From Pontibacter diazotrophicus (lineage in GTDB: Bacteria; Bacteroidota; Bacteroidia; Cytophagales; Hymenobacteraceae), in the NCBI RefSeq assembly GCF_003367245.1, contig NZ_QRGR01000005.1:1-64000 (forward strand): a DNA stretch of 64,000 bases. The letters are read 5' to 3'. Below, piece after piece: positions 7,614 through 16,961 of this stretch (positions are counted from its first letter, which is position 1; the number at the start of each line of letters is the position of its first letter). Made by a program: the position numbers and the translations under genes. The notes beneath the pieces were generated by a model, which had not been told where the DNA came from, did not search any database, and saw nothing but the letters and a program-made list of their open reading frames with translations.

Positions 7614-8432
7614 ATGAAACAGTTTTTACTCGTCTGTCTTTGTGTATTCATACTATGTGGTTGTGAAAAAAAATCAGAAACAACAGAACCTCTAACTGGT
7701 GCTTATGCTGCAAGCTATATGGTTAACTTCAATTATAAATATCCTGTGCCATCAGAAGGTTATACACTAGAATACAACAATGGTAAAGTAAGCAAAAGAA
7801 CAGGTGGCTACCGATGTATTCTAGCCATTTCATGCCAAAATGATAACGATATATTTGATGACCGTCAAGTGTTTTATGACGTTGCTTACAAGGGAAACAC
7901 TGTGAAAATAACTACAAGAAGTCCCGAAGGGTGGAGTTGGTTAAAACAAGAATGGCTGTTTCAGATGCATCACTCAAATCAGATAGAATATCTTATTTAT
8001 AAAGCTGAGAATCGTGTAATGTATGATTCGCTAGCTTATACTTACAACACAAGCGGGAAAATTAGTCAGATTTGGAGCTATGGCGTTTATAGAGATGATA
8101 CGCAGGTAGAAGCGGTTGTGCAAACTGTAAAAGACTTCACTTTTAACGGGGCAGAAAATCTCGAGAAAGTTGAAACAAGGGTATTGTTAAGTGATGGGTT
8201 TGTAATTAGCTTGATTGTTGAAGAGTTCGGCAATTATGATACGGCAGTTAACCCACTGCAACATCTATTTATGTTTGAGGATACTTATTATAGAACCCTA
8301 TCAAAGAACAACTTTAGGAAATACAGCATACATTATATTGATGCTATAACGGGAGCTAACACAGGCTTGAGCGGTAGAGAGTGGACTCTATACTACAATC
8401 AAAGCGGTATGCCACAGTTTGATAAACTGTGA
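7614..8432 (+). CDS. Hypothetical lipoprotein
   Basis: No family recognised. The 272-residue product starts with a type II signal peptide: MKQFLLVCLCVFILCGCEKK, lipobox LCGC with the acylated cysteine at residue 17, followed by K-K-S, so it is probably anchored to a membrane facing the periplasm. The rest is rich in Tyr, Asn and beta-prone segments (for example KISQIWSYGVYRDD), as in many Bacteroidota surface or periplasmic lipoproteins. The gene is visibly more A+T-rich than its neighbours xerD and pyrD, which suggests later acquisition. Confidence 0.75.
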   Translation: MKQFLLVCLCVFILCGCEKKSETTEPLTGAYAASYMVNFNYKYPVPSEGYTLEYNNGKVSKRTGGYRCILAISCQNDNDIFDDRQVFYDVAYKGNTVKITTRSPEGWSWLKQEWLFQMHHSNQIEYLIYKAENRVMYDSLAYTYNTSGKISQIWSYGVYRDDTQVEAVVQTVKDFTFNGAENLEKVETRVLLSDGFVISLIVEEFGNYDTAVNPLQHLFMFEDTYYRTLSKNNFRKYSIHYIDAITGANTGLSGREWTLYYNQSGMPQFDKL

Positions 8433-8495
8433 TATGCTCCAGGTTATTTGCACTAGATTTATCCTGTTCATCCTTACATACTAAAGCTGTCATCT

Positions 8496-8503
8496 TATAT
8501 TTG
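8496..8503 (+). promoter_or_regulatory. -7 box for pyrD
   Basis: TATATTTG matches the TAnnTTTG consensus and lies 33 bp upstream of the GTG start of pyrD. Confidence 0.45.
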
Positions 8504-8535
8504 CAGGAACCTATAACTCACATAACCCCGCTGCC

Positions 8536-9567
8536 GTGTACAAATCCCTCCTGCGCCCGCTCCTTTTCCAGTTCGATCCTGAGAATGTGCATTACCTGAC
8601 AACAGGTGCCTTGCGTGTGTCGCTGAAGCTGCCTTACGCAAAAGAAACAACCAAAAACATGTTTCAGGTGCAGGACCCGCGGCTGGAGCGTGAATTGTTT
8701 GGCCTGAAGTTTCCGAACCCAGTGGGTTTGGCCGCTGGATTCGATAAGGATGCCATGCTGGTGGATGAAATGGGGGATTTGGGCTTTGGCTTTGTAGAGA
8801 TTGGTACGCTCACGCCCAGACCGCAGTCCGGTAACGAAAGACCGCGCCTGTTCCGTCTGCCGAAAGACCAGGCCATCATCAACCGCATGGGTTTTAACAA
8901 CAAGGGTGTGGATGCCGCTGTGGAACGGTTAAGAAAGCGCAAAAGCAACATCATTGTAGGTGGCAACATCGGCAAGAACAAAGCAACGCCGAACGACGAA
9001 GCGCTAAATGACTATATCTATTGCTTTAAGGCGCTGTATGATGTGGTGGATTACTTTGTGGTGAACGTAAGCTCGCCGAACACGCCGGACCTGCGGGCGC
9101 TGCAGGACAAAGAACCCCTGAAGAGGCTGCTATTGGCGGTGCAGGAGCAAAACACCAAAATGCCAAAGCCAAAACCGTTGCTGTTGAAAATAGCGCCGGA
9201 TTTGAATATGGCACAGCTCAATGACATCATAGAGATTGCCGTGGAGGCGAAACTAAGCGGTATCATCGCCACAAACACGACAGTTAGCCGCAAGGGATTG
9301 AAAACACCGGAGCAACGGGTAACGGAAATGGGCATGGGAGGCCTGAGCGGTAAACCGCTGCGGCAGCACGCCACGCAGATCATCCGGCACCTGCGCACTT
9401 TCCTGCCGCAAGAAATCCGCATCATTGGCGTGGGGGGCATCATGACAGCGGACGATGCAGTGGAAAAGCTGCAGGCAGGAGCAGACCTGGTGCAGCTGTA
9501 TACCGGCTTTATCTATGAAGGCCCGGCTTTGATAAGTAAAATCAATAAGAAGCTGCTCGCCAGATAA
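8536..9567 (+). CDS. pyrD: Dihydroorotate dehydrogenase (quinone)
   Basis: Fourth step of de novo pyrimidine synthesis: oxidation of dihydroorotate to orotate with FMN, passing electrons to the quinone pool. The N-terminal segment [21 protein letters not shown] is the membrane-associating extension of class 2 enzymes. Then come [12 protein letters not shown], the [14 protein letters not shown] loop, [12 protein letters not shown] with the class 2 catalytic serine, and the FMN-phosphate site [13 protein letters not shown]. Length, 343 residues, is typical for class 2. The start is a GTG, which fits the alignment of the membrane helix. Confidence 0.96.
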   Translation: MYKSLLRPLLFQFDPENVHYLTTGALRVSLKLPYAKETTKNMFQVQDPRLERELFGLKFPNPVGLAAGFDKDAMLVDEMGDLGFGFVEIGTLTPRPQSGNERPRLFRLPKDQAIINRMGFNNKGVDAAVERLRKRKSNIIVGGNIGKNKATPNDEALNDYIYCFKALYDVVDYFVVNVSSPNTPDLRALQDKEPLKRLLLAVQEQNTKMPKPKPLLLKIAPDLNMAQLNDIIEIAVEAKLSGIIATNTTVSRKGLKTPEQRVTEMGMGGLSGKPLRQHATQIIRHLRTFLPQEIRIIGVGGIMTADDAVEKLQAGADLVQLYTGFIYEGPALISKINKKLLAR

Positions 9568-9612
9568 TTTACAATGCCTCCAGATTTACACACGCAATGA
9601 TGCGAAAAATTG

Positions 9613-9620
9613 TAAATTTG
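9613..9620 (+). promoter_or_regulatory. -7 box for ftsK
   Basis: TAAATTTG matches TAnnTTTG, 23 bp upstream of the ftsK ATG. Confidence 0.45.
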
Positions 9621-9642
9621 GAAATCAACTTTAGTCAAGGGT

Positions 9643-12258
9643 ATGGCCAAGAACACTTACAGAGAAGATACGCTGCAAGCAGCGCGGAAGAATGAGGTGC
9701 GGGGTAAGAATGAGCCACGCGGAGCGAATGTGCCGAAAGGAGCAAAGCCGAAGAAAGAAAAGCGGAACTGGTCGTTCAAGCTGCCCACGATGCCCAGTTT
9801 CAGGATTGGGTTTCTGCATGACCCACGTTTAAAGCTGGCCGTTGGCTTTACTTTTCTGCTGTTTTCTTTTTTCCTGACGATTGCTTTAGTCTCTTACCTC
9901 TTTACGGGTAATGCTGACCAGAGCGTGGTGGAAACCGTGAACGGTACTGGATTGAAAGAGTCAGGGCAGGAAGCGGAAAACTGGCTGGGTTTGTTCGGAG
10001 CCTGGCTGTCGCACATTTTTATATATGATTGGGTAGGCCTTGGTGCCTTCTTCTTTATACCTGTTCTCTTTTTTGCAGGCCTGGGCATTGTTTTTAAGGG
10101 CGTGAACATCTCCATGACATACGTGCTGGGGCTATGCAGTTTCTCCATGCTGTGGACCAGCCTGATGCTGGGCTATATCGTTTTCGCCGCTGATGCCATC
10201 GGTGAATTAGGTTTTCTGGGCGGTGGCATTGGCATTGAGGCAGCCATCTGGCTTAACAGCCTCATTGGCTGGGGTTCCTGGCTATTGCTGGGTTTCCTGT
10301 TGCTACTTTTCCTGGTGAGTTTCTTCAACATCACAAGCCTAAACTGGGGCACGAAATCAACTGCAGTGGCGGAGGATACGGATGCTGCCCCTGAAAGAAA
10401 CCATGCCTCTTCTTTAGGCGATGTGCTGGGTACTGATACCCGTAGCATCAACCACAACGCCGACCCAACCGCTTCACTGGAAGTAGAGGAGGAGGAAGAG
10501 GTGCCTTTTGAAGAAGATGACGCTGATGAAATAGAACGTGCGCTGGAAATGGAGCTGAATTCCATTCCGCCAAAAAAAGAAACACCACCTGCTCCTGCCA
10601 AGCCAGCTGCACCTTCCCTTGAACTGGATATAGAGCCGAGTGAGGAGGTAGAACTGGAGGAGAGCTTTGCTGAGGTGCCAGCAGAAGACGAAATGCAGTT
10701 GCAGATTGCGGAAGCGCCTGAAGAGGAAGAAGTAGAAGTAATTGCCGGTGAAAACTATGACCCAACGCTGGACCTGGCCCGCTACCAATACCCACACATC
10801 GACCTGCTGACGGATTACGGCATCAACAAAATACAGGTAAGCAAGGAGGAACTGGAGGCAAACAAAGATAAGATTGTAGAGACGCTTGGGCACTACAACA
10901 TTAGTATTGCCAGTATCAAAGCCACTATCGGTCCCACAGTCACCCTCTATGAAATTGTGCCGGATGCGGGGGTGCGCATTTCTAAAATCAAAAACCTAGA
11001 AGATGATATTGCCTTGAGCTTAGCGGCCTTGGGTATCCGTATCATTGCCCCGATTCCGGGTAAGGGTACGATTGGTATTGAAGTGCCGAACACGAAGAAG
11101 GAGATGGTATCCATCAAGTCTATTCTGGCCACCGAGAAGTTCATGAAAAGCGACATGGACCTGCCGATTGCCTTCGGCAAGACCATCACCAATGAAGTTT
11201 TTATTACCGATTTAGCGAAGATGCCGCACTTGCTTATGGCTGGTGCCACTGGTCAGGGTAAATCAGTTGGTCTGAACGCCATCCTGACTTCGCTGCTCTA
11301 CAAGCGCCATCCATCGCAGCTTAAGTTTGTGTTGGTCGATCCGAAGAAGGTGGAATTATCCCTGTTCAACAAGATTGAGCGTCACTTCCTGGCCAAGCTA
11401 CCAGACAGTGAAGAAGCCATCATCACCGACACTAAGAAGGTAGTGAACACGCTGAACTCGCTCTGTATGGAAATGGATATGCGCTACGACCTGCTGAAAG
11501 ACGCCGGCTGCCGTAACCTGAAGGAGTATAACCGCAAGTTTGTGGAGCGCAAGCTGAACCCGAAGAAAGGTCACCGCTTTATGCCGTTCATTGTGCTGGT
11601 AATTGACGAGTTAGCCGACTTGATGATGACAGCGGGTAAAGAGGTGGAAACACCGATTGCACGTCTGGCGCAGCTGGCCCGAGCCATCGGTATACACCTG
11701 GTAGTAGCCACGCAGCGTCCGTCTGTGAACGTGATCACGGGTATCATCAAAGCGAACTTCCCGGCGCGTATCTCTTTTAAAGTAACTTCCAAAATAGACT
11801 CCCGCACCATTCTGGATGCCGGCGGTGCCGATCAGCTAATCGGCCAGGGGGATATGCTGTTCTCGATTGGGTCTGACATGATCCGTATCCAGTGTGCTTT
11901 TGTGGACACACCGGAAGTAGATCGCATCTGCGAATTTATCGGGAACCAGCAGGGGTATGATGATGCTTACCTGCTGCCGGAGTTTGTGGGCGACGAGAGC
12001 GGCAACGAGAAGGCTGACTTCGACCCGTCTAACCGTGATCCATTGTTTGAGGAAGCAGCCCGTATTATTGTGCAGCACCAGCAGGGAAGCACCTCGCTGC
12101 TGCAGCGCCGCCTGAAGCTGGGCTATAACCGCGCAGGCCGTTTGATTGACCAGTTAGAGTCAGCGGGTGTAGTCGGGTCGTTTGAGGGCAGCAAGGCCCG
12201 GGAAGTTTTGATTCCGGACGAATACAGTTTGGAACAGTTATTGAATACACTCGGGTAG
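9643..12258 (+). CDS. ftsK: DNA translocase FtsK/SpoIIIE
   Basis: Septum-anchored ATP-driven DNA pump that clears and orients chromosomes at division and activates XerCD at dif. The 871 residues show a basic N-terminus, four to five membrane helices (about residues 65-235), an acidic/proline linker (about 250-375; runs of Glu), then the motor: Walker A GATGQGKSVGLNA, Walker B FIVLVIDELADLMM, and ARAIGIHLVVATQRPSVNVITG. The C-terminal winged-helix gamma domain is visible (ARIIVQHQQGSTSLLQR and LGYNRAGRLIDQLE). It is followed 23 bp later by lolA. Confidence 0.96.
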   Translation: MAKNTYREDTLQAARKNEVRGKNEPRGANVPKGAKPKKEKRNWSFKLPTMPSFRIGFLHDPRLKLAVGFTFLLFSFFLTIALVSYLFTGNADQSVVETVNGTGLKESGQEAENWLGLFGAWLSHIFIYDWVGLGAFFFIPVLFFAGLGIVFKGVNISMTYVLGLCSFSMLWTSLMLGYIVFAADAIGELGFLGGGIGIEAAIWLNSLIGWGSWLLLGFLLLLFLVSFFNITSLNWGTKSTAVAEDTDAAPERNHASSLGDVLGTDTRSINHNADPTASLEVEEEEEVPFEEDDADEIERALEMELNSIPPKKETPPAPAKPAAPSLELDIEPSEEVELEESFAEVPAEDEMQLQIAEAPEEEEVEVIAGENYDPTLDLARYQYPHIDLLTDYGINKIQVSKEELEANKDKIVETLGHYNISIASIKATIGPTVTLYEIVPDAGVRISKIKNLEDDIALSLAALGIRIIAPIPGKGTIGIEVPNTKKEMVSIKSILATEKFMKSDMDLPIAFGKTITNEVFITDLAKMPHLLMAGATGQGKSVGLNAILTSLLYKRHPSQLKFVLVDPKKVELSLFNKIERHFLAKLPDSEEAIITDTKKVVNTLNSLCMEMDMRYDLLKDAGCRNLKEYNRKFVERKLNPKKGHRFMPFIVLVIDELADLMMTAGKEVETPIARLAQLARAIGIHLVVATQRPSVNVITGIIKANFPARISFKVTSKIDSRTILDAGGADQLIGQGDMLFSIGSDMIRIQCAFVDTPEVDRICEFIGNQQGYDDAYLLPEFVGDESGNEKADFDPSNRDPLFEEAARIIVQHQQGSTSLLQRRLKLGYNRAGRLIDQLESAGVVGSFEGSKAREVLIPDEYSLEQLLNTLG

Positions 12259-12281
12259 AACTTTAAACGAGTACCTAAGAC

Positions 12282-12926
12282 ATGAAAAAATTACTATCGC
12301 TATTAGTTGTTGCCCTGTTGTTTGTTAACCTGGCACAGGCACAGCAAGACCCAAAGGCAAGCAAGATTCTGGATGCCATGAGTCAGAAATACAGAACGAT
12401 GAAAGCTTTCAAAGCTGACTTCGCTCAGACACTGGAGAACTCCTCTGCCAAAGTAAAAGAAACAATGGAGGGTAACATTCTTGTGAGTGGCGAAAAGTAC
12501 CGCTTGGGTGTAAGTGGGCAGGAAATTATCAATGATGGTAAGCTGATGTGGACTTTTCTGAAGGATGCGAACGAAGTAACCATCATGGAAAGTGACGAAG
12601 AAGCAGAGTCTATGTCGCCAAGCAAGATCTTCGACATGTATAAAAAAGGCTACAAGTACTCTTATGCCGGAACCGAAACAAAGGAAGGTGCCACGTACGA
12701 TGTGATTGAGCTTGCGCCGGAAGACCGTAAGAACCCGATTTACAAAGTGCGTCTGTTCATCAACCAGAAAGACAAGAGCCTGAAGAGCTGGGAAATGTTC
12801 CGTAACAACGGCAGTCGCTATACTTATACTATCAAGAACTTCCAGTCAAATCCGACACTTGCCTCAGATGCTTTTATTTTCAACAAAGCGAAGTATAAGG
12901 GTGTTCAGGTGGTGGACTTGAGATAA
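12282..12926 (+). CDS. lolA: Outer-membrane lipoprotein carrier protein LolA-like
   Basis: Periplasmic chaperone that ferries lipoproteins from the inner to the outer membrane. The 214 residues start with a cleavable signal peptide (MKKLLSLLVVALLFVNLAQA, cut before QQDP). The mature part has the LolA-type half-barrel pattern: MKAFKADFAQTLENSS, EGNILVSGEKYRLGV, NDGKLMWTFLKDANEV and the C-terminal NPTLASDAFIFN. It lies 23 bp after ftsK, likely in one transcript, an arrangement common in this phylum. It ends in a strong hairpin at 12931. Confidence 0.85.
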   Translation: MKKLLSLLVVALLFVNLAQAQQDPKASKILDAMSQKYRTMKAFKADFAQTLENSSAKVKETMEGNILVSGEKYRLGVSGQEIINDGKLMWTFLKDANEVTIMESDEEAESMSPSKIFDMYKKGYKYSYAGTETKEGATYDVIELAPEDRKNPIYKVRLFINQKDKSLKSWEMFRNNGSRYTYTIKNFQSNPTLASDAFIFNKAKYKGVQVVDLR

Positions 12927-12930
12927 ATGA

Positions 12931-12993
12931 ATGGCTTAATAAAGCAAAAGGGCTGCCCCGATAAGGAGCAGCCCTTTTGCTTTATTAAGCCAT
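12931..12993. terminator. Bidirectional terminator hairpin (26-bp arms)
   Basis: Perfect inverted repeat 12931-12956 / 12968-12993 with an 11-nt loop, ATGGCTTAATAAAGCAAAAG at the outer left arm. It contains internal A and T runs on either side of the GC-rich core (GGGCTGC/GCAGCCC), so it can end transcription from lolA and from the minus-strand lipoprotein. Confidence 0.85.
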
Positions 12994-13001
12994 ATCGTAG
13001 T

Positions 13002-13394
13002 TTATTGAACTACGATGGTATGCGTGACAAATTGATTGTTTTCACCTGACCAGAAACGAAATGTATATGTACCTGCCGTGGTAGGAGTAAAGAGGTAGCC
13101 TTCTGTCCGTGTAGTAATAACCTGCGCACAAGCCTGACCTATGTATTCTGCATGCACTGTGATGGTGTAGGTCATGCCACTAACCACTTCCTCAAAACGC
13201 TCGAACTGACCACACTCATTTCTGACTCTGAAAGTAACTTCAATCTCTGCGGTTTGCCCGACTGTCATATTATCAGGACCTTGTACCTGCGTCACTGGAA
13301 CTGGTCCATCTACTATAGGTATAGCCTCATCATCATCGTCACAGGCTGTTATCACAAAAAATAAGAACAAAAATAGCCAACTCAACTTCTTCAT
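13002..13394 (-). CDS. Small hypothetical lipoprotein (paralog A)
   Basis: A 130-residue product with a lipoprotein signal (MKKLSWLFLFLFFVITAC, acylated Cys at residue 18) followed by an Asp/Glu run, which in Bacteroidota can favour surface exposure. The remaining ~100 residues look like a single beta-sandwich: VGQTAEIEVTFRVRNECGQF, a second cysteine in GQACAQV, and the end AGTYTFRFWSGENNQF. The two cysteines could form a disulfide. It is clearly homologous to the next gene on the same strand (13594-13992). Function unknown. Confidence 0.8.
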   Translation of the reverse strand: MKKLSWLFLFLFFVITACDDDDEAIPIVDGPVPVTQVQGPDNMTVGQTAEIEVTFRVRNECGQFERFEEVVSGMTYTITVHAEYIGQACAQVITTRTEGYLFTPTTAGTYTFRFWSGENNQFVTHTIVVQ

Positions 13395-13593
13395 AGCGAT
13401 TTACATTTAAATGAAATGAATAGAAAAAAGGAACGGCCAATAACTACCCCCGCTAAAATTTATTAGAGCGATAGCCTTTAGGCTGTTACTATTGAGTGCC
13501 TATAATTTTGAACGAGGACGACAGCCAATGGTTTAGCAAGTTGAGGTGTGTGTTCCAGGTGCTGCTTATCAGAATGTTATTTTACCGGCGAGT

Positions 13594-13992
13594 CTATTGC
13601 ACGAGGATGTTTTTTGTCAGATACTGGTCTTCGCCTGCCCAGAATTTAAATGTATAAGTGCCTGCTTCTTCAGGCTTGTAGGTATAGGTGACTTCGCGGG
13701 TAACGAAAGCTTGCGTGCAGAAGCCTTCCCGGTAATGAGGGTAAACCTTCACGGTAATGGTGTTCCCGTTTCTGGTGGCTTCGAAACTGCCAAACTCTCC
13801 GCAACCGTTATTCACCGAAAAGTAAACAGTCACTGTAACATTTTCTCCAACGGAGGCAGTTTCCGGCGCATCAACCTGCACTACAGGAGCAGGGTAAGCG
13901 TCCAGGGGCGAAACAGATTCTTCCTCTTTTGAGCAACTTAGAAGGACAAATCCTATCAGGGCAAATAGAATAGGTATAGTTTTCATCGGCAT
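13594..13992 (-). CDS. Small hypothetical lipoprotein (paralog B)
   Basis: A 132-residue paralog of the product of 13002-13394. It has a signal peptide with lipobox LLSC (MKTIPILFALIGFVLLSC from Met3; ATG at 13986 is as likely as 13992), then an acidic KEEES stretch. Shared landmarks are NNGCGEF, a second Cys in REGFCTQAF, and AGTYTFKFWAGEDQYL near the C-terminus. The two genes are separated by about 200 bp that contain no ORF. They probably arose by tandem duplication. Function unknown. Confidence 0.8.
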   Translation of the reverse strand: MPMKTIPILFALIGFVLLSCSKEEESVSPLDAYPAPVVQVDAPETASVGENVTVTVYFSVNNGCGEFGSFEATRNGNTITVKVYPHYREGFCTQAFVTREVTYTYKPEEAGTYTFKFWAGEDQYLTKNILVQ

Positions 13993-14077
13993 GTCTTTAT
14001 ATTAGGACCCTATTTGGGCAAAATTAGTTGCAAAGGCACGAAAGCAGAATTATTTTTTACGGCCTGCCGCAAATTCA

Positions 14078-14085
14078 TACTTTTG
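14078..14085 (+). promoter_or_regulatory. -7 box for pyrF
   Basis: TACTTTTG matches TAnnTTTG, 28 bp upstream of the pyrF ATG. A T-rich stretch (14051-14058) is at about the right distance for a weak -33 element. Confidence 0.45.
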
Positions 14086-14112
14086 TATGAACCTTAGCCT
14101 TATCCCAAGCCC

Positions 14113-14943
14113 ATGACGAGAGAGCAGCTTTTCGAGCAGATTTTAAAGAAGAAATCCTACCTGTGCGTCGGCCTCGACACTGACCCTAAAAAACTGCCGC
14201 AGCACCTGCTGGATACGGAAGACCCCGTCTTTGAATTTAACCGCCAGATAATAGAGGCAACAGCTGATTTATGTGTGGCCTATAAACCAAACATTGCCTT
14301 TTATGAGGCACAGGGACCACAAGGTTGGGTTAGCCTGGAAAAAACACTACAGGTAATACCAGAAAACATATTCACAATTGCCGATGCGAAGCGCGGGGAT
14401 ATTGGCAATACATCTGAGCTTTATGCCCGCGCTTTTTTCGAAACGATGCAATTTGATTCCGTAACGGTGGCACCGTACATGGGAGCCGATTCGGTGAAGC
14501 CGTTTCTGGTGCAGGAAGGCAAGTGGGTGATTCTGCTGGCCCTCACCTCCAATGCCGGCAGTCAGGATTTCCAGATGCTGCGCCTCGAAGACGGAAACGA
14601 AGAATACCTGTTTGAGCAGGTGCTGCGCACTAGTGCCACCTGGGCCACTGCCGACCAGATGATGTATGTAATAGGCGCTACGCAAGCAGAGTATGTGCAG
14701 CGGGTACGAAAGCTGGTGCCAAACCACTTTCTATTGGTGCCGGGCGTAGGAGCACAGGGAGGCAGTTTAGAGGATATCTCCAGGTTAGGCATGAATCAGC
14801 AGTGCGGCCTGCTCGTGAACTCCGCACGGGGCATTATATACGCCTCCTCCGGGCGCGACTTTGCAGCGAAAGCCAGAGAGGCAGCCCTCGCCGTGCAACG
14901 CGAAATGGAGGTTTGCCTGGAGCAGTACGTGCGGCACGTATAA
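14113..14943 (+). CDS. pyrF: Orotidine 5'-phosphate decarboxylase
   Basis: Last step of UMP synthesis: decarboxylation of OMP. The 276-residue length and arrangement fit the longer type 2 subfamily. Visible are [27 protein letters not shown], the catalytic D-A-K-R-G-D-I-G-N loop and the phosphate-binding [11 protein letters not shown]. It acts in the same pathway as pyrD 5.6 kb upstream but is not in an operon with it. Confidence 0.95.
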   Translation: MTREQLFEQILKKKSYLCVGLDTDPKKLPQHLLDTEDPVFEFNRQIIEATADLCVAYKPNIAFYEAQGPQGWVSLEKTLQVIPENIFTIADAKRGDIGNTSELYARAFFETMQFDSVTVAPYMGADSVKPFLVQEGKWVILLALTSNAGSQDFQMLRLEDGNEEYLFEQVLRTSATWATADQMMYVIGATQAEYVQRVRKLVPNHFLLVPGVGAQGGSLEDISRLGMNQQCGLLVNSARGIIYASSGRDFAAKAREAALAVQREMEVCLEQYVRHV

Positions 14944-15174
14944 AATATTCCTGAACTTGATGTATCATGCAGTTGTCTAATTTGTACCTGCGGCCATAGC
15001 CTTGTTCAGGCTAATTAAAAATAAAGTTGGCTATCAGGGAGTTTCCGGTAAAGCAAATCCCTATCGCGCCGTTGCTGGTAGTTTTGGGTATAAGCTTGTG
15101 TTCTGGCTGGTAAAAACGTACAGAGAAATAATAAAATCAGGTTTATATAATACATTTAGAGAGATTCAGATAAT
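14944..15174. other. Intergenic region without a recognised gene
   Basis: There is no ORF of note and no clear terminator after pyrF. A TAGTTTTG box at 15079-15086 could be a -7 element for the DUF1456 gene, but it would leave a leader of about 90 nt. Confidence 0.4.
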
Positions 15175-15642
15175 ATGACCAAAAACGATATCCTGCGCCG
15201 CATCCGCTATACCTTTGACTACAACGACTCCGAGATGATAGCGCTCTTTGCATCGGGTGGCAAACAGGTAACGCGTGCCGAGGTAAGTGATTGGCTGAAA
15301 AAGGAAGACGACCCGGAGAGCAAGGAGATAGATGATGAGCACCTGGCGGCATTCCTGAACGGGTTTATCAATGAGAAGCGCGGCAAAAAAGAAGGAGAGC
15401 AACCTGCGCCGGAGAAAAAGCTGAACAACAATATCATCCTGCGTAAGCTTAAAATTGCCCTTGACCTAAAGGACGAGGATATAATAAACATACTTGAGCG
15501 AGTGCGCTTCAGGCTTGGTAAAGCCGAACTGAGTGCTTTTTTCCGGAACCCAAGCCAGACCCAGTACCGCCCGCTAAAGGACCAGATTCTGCGCAACTTC
15601 CTTCATGGCATGCAGGAAGAGTACCATGGCAAAGAAAAGTGA
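15175..15642 (+). CDS. DUF1456 family protein
   Basis: A 155-residue protein of the DUF1456 (YehS-like) family, function unknown. It contains two copies of the family repeat: NDILRRIRYTFDYNDSEMI near residues 3-21 and NNIILRKLKIALDLKDEDII near residues 83-102. Each is followed by a helix with the pattern (A/K)AE(V/L)S-(D/A)(W/F). A charged linker separates them. The gene is followed 30 bp later by the DUF2851 gene, likely cotranscribed. Confidence 0.85.
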   Translation: MTKNDILRRIRYTFDYNDSEMIALFASGGKQVTRAEVSDWLKKEDDPESKEIDDEHLAAFLNGFINEKRGKKEGEQPAPEKKLNNNIILRKLKIALDLKDEDIINILERVRFRLGKAELSAFFRNPSQTQYRPLKDQILRNFLHGMQEEYHGKEK

Positions 15643-15671
15643 AACAATTACTCTCCTAAACCCACACTGGC

Positions 15672-16961
15672 ATGCAAGAAGACTTCCTACACTACATCTG
15701 GCAGCATCAGTACTTCAGTAAAACGAATCTGACCACTACAGACGGAGCAGCTTTACAAGTGTTGCGGATTGGTTATTATAATACAGACGCTGGACCTGAT
15801 TTCAGAGAAGCGTTGATGAGAATTGGGGAAGTGGAATGGTCAGGGAGTGTAGAAGTTCATTTGCAGGCCTCTGACTGGCACCGCCACCAGCACCAGCTCG
15901 ACGAGAAGTACGACCAGGTTGTGTTGCATGTGGTATGGGAGGCGGATGTTCCTGTTTACCGGATGGATGGCACGCTGGTGCCGGTGCTGGTGCTGAAAGG
16001 GCGTGTAGATTTGGCGCTGTTGCAGACTTACGAGCGGCTGCTCTACGCAAAAGATGCCGTGCCCTGTGCTGCTTTCTGGCCTGCTGTGCCCCACATCACA
16101 AAGACGCTGATGCTGGAGCGGGCGCTGGTAGAACGGCTGGCGGCAAAAGGGGAGGAGGTGCTGCAAACGCTACAGCGCTACAGCAACGACTGGGAACAAA
16201 CCGCTTACCACACACTGCTGCGCGGCTTTGGCTTTAAGGCAAATCAGCAGGCATTTGAGGAGCTGGCCAAAGCACTTCCGCTGTCGGTGGTGCGGCGGCA
16301 CCAGCAGAATGTACTGCAACTGGAGACGCTGCTGTTTGGGCAGGCCGGTTTTCTAGAGGAGGCGCAGGATGCCTACGCAGCACAACTGCTGAAGGAGTAT
16401 CGCTTCCTGAGCCACAAGTATGATTTAGTACCGAAAGCTATGCAGCGCCACCGGTGGAATTTCCTGCGGATGCGCCCAGCCAATTTCCCGACGGTACGGC
16501 TTTCCCAACTGGCAGCAATCCTGCACCAGCAGCAGGCTTTTTTCTCCAAATTACTAGAGGCACAAACCGTGAAGCAATATGAGGTTCTGTTTCAGGCACC
16601 GGTATCGGCATATTGGCAGGAGCATTACCTTTTAGGCAAGCCAGGCAAGGGCCTGCAGAAAAGTATGGGCAAAAGCAGTGTGCAAAATCTCATCATCAAT
16701 GTGGCTGTGCCGCTACTCGCTGCTTATGCCAGTTATAGCGATAACCGCTTGTACTTAGAAAAAGCGGTCTCTCTACTGGAGGAGCTGAAGGAAGCGAGCA
16801 ATAAAATCACGCGTCACTATGAGGACCTGGGCTGGCAGGCGAAATCAGCCGCCGACAATCAGGCTGCTCTTAGCCTGTACAAGCGTTATTGCGCGCCGGT
16901 AAACTGCATGCACTGTGCCATCGGAAATAAAGTGATGAAGCAAAGCAGTTCTGCCGCGTGA
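15672..16961 (+). CDS. DUF2851 family protein
   Basis: A 429-residue protein of the DUF2851 family, nearly confined to Bacteroidota. The N-terminal third has the hallmark NTDAGPDFREALMRIG, WSGSVEVHL and ASDWHRHQHQLDEKYDQVVL, which resemble a nuclease-like core with an Asp and His-rich strand. The C-terminal end has a Cys pattern CAPVNCMHCAIG. The biochemical role is unknown. It overlaps the next gene by 4 bp (GTGA), so translation of the two is probably coupled. Confidence 0.88.
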   Translation: MQEDFLHYIWQHQYFSKTNLTTTDGAALQVLRIGYYNTDAGPDFREALMRIGEVEWSGSVEVHLQASDWHRHQHQLDEKYDQVVLHVVWEADVPVYRMDGTLVPVLVLKGRVDLALLQTYERLLYAKDAVPCAAFWPAVPHITKTLMLERALVERLAAKGEEVLQTLQRYSNDWEQTAYHTLLRGFGFKANQQAFEELAKALPLSVVRRHQQNVLQLETLLFGQAGFLEEAQDAYAAQLLKEYRFLSHKYDLVPKAMQRHRWNFLRMRPANFPTVRLSQLAAILHQQQAFFSKLLEAQTVKQYEVLFQAPVSAYWQEHYLLGKPGKGLQKSMGKSSVQNLIINVAVPLLAAYASYSDNRLYLEKAVSLLEELKEASNKITRHYEDLGWQAKSAADNQAALSLYKRYCAPVNCMHCAIGNKVMKQSSSAA

